Source: Oscillospiraceae bacterium
GTDB taxonomy: Bacteria; Bacillota; Clostridia; Oscillospirales; Acutalibacteraceae
Assembly: GCA_019422905.1 (NCBI GenBank)
Contig: JAHZCM010000038.1
Coordinates: forward strand, 1 to 16,658
Length of the DNA: 16,658 nt
Direction: 5' to 3'
Below the pieces are notes generated by a model. It worked only from the letters and a program-made list of their open reading frames with translations, searched no databases and was not told where the DNA came from. The stretch's first letter is position 1; every line of letters starts with the position of its first letter. Shown here one piece after another: positions 14,463-16,658 of the stretch. The position numbers were made by a program, and so were the translations under genes.

Positions 14463-15752
14463 ATGGAACTGATAACCAAGGCGCCGAAGGGCACCAGAGA
14501 CATCATTCCCGGCGAATCCGAAAAATGGGCGCTTGTGGAGGATGTGATGGCCAGCGAGGCGGAGCTGAACGGCTTCTCCGAAATCCGCACGCCGGTTTTT
14601 GAGCACACGGAGCTTTTCCAGCGCTCCGTCGGCGATACGACGGACGTCGTCGAAAAGCAGATGTACACCTTTGAGGACAAGGGCGGCCGTTCGATCACGC
14701 TGCGCCCGGAGGGCACGGCGGGCGCGGTGCGCGCGATGCTCGAAAACGGCATGTACAACAACGGCTTCCCGATCAAGATGTACTACAAAACCTCCTGCTA
14801 CCGCTATGAAAAGCCGCAGGCGGGCCGCCTGCGCGAGCTGCACCAGTTCGGTGTGGAGATGTTCGGTGCGGCGGAGCCTGTCGCCGACGCGCAGGTGATT
14901 CGGCTTGCGATGTCGATTTTTGAGCGTCTCGGCCTTGGCGACGACGTGCAGCTTGCGATCAATTCCATCGGCTGCCCAACCTGCCGCGCCGAATATCACA
15001 AGGCGCTGAAGGCGTATTTCGCGCAGCATAAGGACAAGCTCTGCGAGACGTGCAATTCCCGCCTTGAGCGCAACCCAATGCGCATTCTCGACTGCAAAAG
15101 CCCGGTCTGCGGAGAAATCGCGAAGGGTGCGCCCAAAATTCTCGACTACCTCTGCAACGACTGCCGCGCGCACTTTGAGAAGGTGCAGAGCTTGCTTTCC
15201 GCCGCCGGCATAGCCTATACGGTAGACCCGGGCATTGTGCGCGGCTTGGATTACTACACCCGTACGGTCTTTGAATTTCCCTCAAACCGCTTTGGCTTTG
15301 CGCTGGGAGGCGGCGGCCGGTATGACGGCCTCGTGGAGGAGATCGGCGGGAAGCCGACGCCGGCGCTCGGTTTTGGCCTCGGCTTCGACCGTATCATGAT
15401 GGCGCTCAGCGAGGCGGGCGCGGAGTTCCCGGATGACGGTAAGTGCGAGCTTTATATTGCTTCAATGGGCGAGGCGGCGCTGGTGAAGGCGTTCGAGCTG
15501 ACGGGTGCGCTGCACCGCTGCGGCGTTGCGGCGGACTGCGATCTGTGCGCGCGCGGCCTGAAGGCGCAGATGAAATACGCGGATAAGATCCACGCGCGGT
15601 ATACGGTTGTGCTGGGCGATAACGAGCTTGCAGACGGCAGAGCCGAGCTGAAAAACATGAAAACCGGCGAGAAGAAGAAGATTTCCATCGGCGAGGATTT
15701 CATCGACGCATACATCGAAGCAACCACAGCACAGGACGATCTGTCGTTCTGA
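14463..15752 (+). CDS. hisS: Histidine--tRNA ligase
   Basis: Class II synthetase charging tRNA-His. It has 429 residues, the normal bacterial length. Motif 1 covers about 38-70 (FSEIRTPVFEHTELF...), RPEGTAGAVRAM is at 81-92, and motif 2 is YRYEKPQAGRLRELHQFG (113-130). The HisA motif RGLDYY is at 260-265, LGGGGRYDGL at 281-290 and motif 3 GFGLGFDRIMM at 303-313. The anticodon-binding domain covers about 327-429. An insertion region holds paired cysteines (C171/C174, C194/C197, C211/C216, C231/C234), as in many Firmicutes HisRS, possibly metal-binding. The start ATG 14463 lies 8 bases after AAAGGA. It is the first gene of the T-box operon and responds to tRNA-Asp rather than its own tRNA by the reading above. 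Confidence 0.96.
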   Translation: MELITKAPKGTRDIIPGESEKWALVEDVMASEAELNGFSEIRTPVFEHTELFQRSVGDTTDVVEKQMYTFEDKGGRSITLRPEGTAGAVRAMLENGMYNNGFPIKMYYKTSCYRYEKPQAGRLRELHQFGVEMFGAAEPVADAQVIRLAMSIFERLGLGDDVQLAINSIGCPTCRAEYHKALKAYFAQHKDKLCETCNSRLERNPMRILDCKSPVCGEIAKGAPKILDYLCNDCRAHFEKVQSLLSAAGIAYTVDPGIVRGLDYYTRTVFEFPSNRFGFALGGGGRYDGLVEEIGGKPTPALGFGLGFDRIMMALSEAGAEFPDDGKCELYIASMGEAALVKAFELTGALHRCGVAADCDLCARGLKAQMKYADKIHARYTVVLGDNELADGRAELKNMKTGEKKKISIGEDFIDAYIEATTAQDDLSF

Positions 15753-15774
15753 GCTGCGAAGGGGAGATACGGCC

Positions 15775-15873
15775 ATGATTTTGATTCGCGGCGTGCGCAA
15801 GCAGCCCGCGGAAAAGGTCTATGGCAAGGGCTCTGAAAAAGTGCATGCCAAAGCGATGAAACGGACCTTTTGA
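15775..15873 (+). CDS. Small ORF between hisS and aspS, possible ABC-ATPase N-terminal remnant
   Basis: 32 codons from ATG 15775 to TGA 15873, with GGGGAG (15761-15766) 8 bases upstream, so it looks translatable. The peptide is very basic (10 Lys/Arg). Its start (MILIRGVRK) and middle (VYGKGSEKVHA) recall the first 20 or so residues of LolD/MacB-type ABC transporter ATPases, which read like MI.I..V.K.YG.G...VHAL. After that the similarity ends. It may be a decayed gene start left by a deletion, a genuine small protein, or chance. No Walker motifs or partner permease are present. It sits in the hisS-aspS transcript. Confidence 0.4.
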   Translation: MILIRGVRKQPAEKVYGKGSEKVHAKAMKRTF

Positions 15874-15911
15874 GAGATATGAAATTCAGATAAAGAAAGA
15901 GGAAATACAAT

Positions 15912-16658
15912 ATGGTTCAGTCCAGAACGCATACCTGCGGGGAGCTGCGGCTTTCCGATGCGGGAAAAACCGTCACGCTTGTCGGCTGGATGGAAAACGT
16001 CCGCGAGGTCGGCAGCAATTTTGCCTTCATTGTGCTCCGCGATTTTTACGGCACGACGCAGGTTGTCATTGAAAATGAGGAGATGATGGCGGCCGTCAAG
16101 CCGCTCAACAAGGAATCGACGATCTCGGTCACGGGCCTCGTGCGCGAGCGCGAGAGCAAGAATCCGAAGCAGGCGACCGGCGATATTGAGATTGCGCCGA
16201 CGGAAATCCAGGTGCTCGGCCGCTGCCGCTACAATGAGCTGCCGTTTGAGATCAACCACTCGCGCGAGGCCGACGAAGCGCAGCGCCTCAAATACCGCTA
16301 TCTCGACCTGCGCAATCCGGCCGTGAAAAACAATATCGTCCTGCGCTGCAACGTCGTTTCGGCGCTGCGGCAGGCGATGACCGAGCACGGCTTCCTCGAA
16401 ATCACGACGCCGATCCTCACGGCCTCCTCGCCGGAGGGTGCGCGCGATTACCTCGTCCCGGCCAGAAAGCATCCGGGCAAATTCTACGCGCTGCCGCAGG
16501 CGCCGCAGCAGTTTAAGCAGCTTCTGATGACCGCGGGCTTCGACCGTTATTTCCAGATTGCCCCATGCTTCCGCGACGAGGATGCACGCGGCGACCGTTC
16601 GCCCGGCGAGTTTTACCAGCTCGATATGGAGATGGCGTTTGCCACGCAGGAGGACGTT
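15912..16658 (+). CDS. aspS: Aspartate--tRNA ligase, 3' end outside window
   Basis: Class II synthetase charging tRNA-Asp. 249 codons are present and the frame is open to the window edge, so the rest of the catalytic core, including motif 3 and any GAD insertion, is outside. Residues 1-104 form the OB-fold anticodon-binding domain (VTLVGWMENVREVG, 21-34). RLKYRYLDLRNP is at 125-136, motif 1 with TTPILTASSPEGARDYLVP at 165-183, ALPQAPQQFKQLLM at 193-206, and motif 2 FQIAPCFRDEDARGDR at 214-229 followed by SPGEFYQLDMEM (230-241). Many bacterial AspRS have QPEFTQ-type residues there. The form seen here resembles the subtype I remember from alphaproteobacteria. The start ATG 15912 lies 8 bases after AGAGGA (15898-15903). 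It shares the Asp T-box with hisS. Confidence 0.95.
   Translation, partial: MVQSRTHTCGELRLSDAGKTVTLVGWMENVREVGSNFAFIVLRDFYGTTQVVIENEEMMAAVKPLNKESTISVTGLVRERESKNPKQATGDIEIAPTEIQVLGRCRYNELPFEINHSREADEAQRLKYRYLDLRNPAVKNNIVLRCNVVSALRQAMTEHGFLEITTPILTASSPEGARDYLVPARKHPGKFYALPQAPQQFKQLLMTAGFDRYFQIAPCFRDEDARGDRSPGEFYQLDMEMAFATQEDV

Overview
The window reads as chromosomal DNA of a GC-rich member of the Clostridia (Bacillota), most like the Oscillospirales/Ruminococcaceae group. The basis is the strong GGAGG-type ribosome binding sites, a T-box leader in front of hisS-aspS, the zapA / U32 gene pair, and the order mreB-mreC-mreD-mrdA-minD-mgsA. This placement rests on family knowledge and gene order, not on a database comparison. 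I see no mobile element, CRISPR array, tRNA or rRNA.

Left arm, minus strand (1-4118): a GH13 alpha-glycosidase that runs off the left edge and an alpha-glucan phosphorylase (glgP) form an alpha-glucan/glycogen breakdown pair. A rho-independent terminator lies between them. glgP starts with TTG and has a near-consensus promoter (TTGAAA-17-TATAAT) in an AT-rich divergent region (about 4131-4567). That region also carries the likely promoter of zapA on the plus strand.

Middle (4568-7896, plus): zapA (FtsZ-ring protein), a U32/DUF3656 protein with two cysteine clusters (probably an RNA-hydroxylation enzyme rather than a protease), and dut (dUTPase), closed by a terminator. The end of the U32 gene and the gap before dut hold a cluster of TGTGGAAA / TTTTCCACA motifs resembling DnaA boxes.

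Cell-shape operon (7927-12657, plus): an extended -10 promoter, a structured leader, then mreB, mreC, mreD and mrdA (PBP2). mreB is broken: its last third lies in another reading frame and about a dozen conserved residues are missing at the junction. It is either a real out-of-frame deletion or a sequencing/assembly error. The other three genes are intact.

Right arm (12736-16658, plus): a strong promoter drives a MinD-like ATPase followed by a methylglyoxal synthase (mgsA) with altered active-site residues. Next comes a T-box riboswitch whose specifier (GAC) and acceptor-pairing bases (TGGC) both indicate tRNA-Asp. It controls hisS and aspS. Between those two genes is a 32-codon ORF with a good ribosome binding site that resembles the first residues of an ABC transporter ATPase. 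aspS runs off the right edge.

Nothing here is clearly an undescribed multi-gene system. The best leads are the mreB lesion, the DnaA-box-like cluster near dut, and the T-box with overlapping Asp/His codons.
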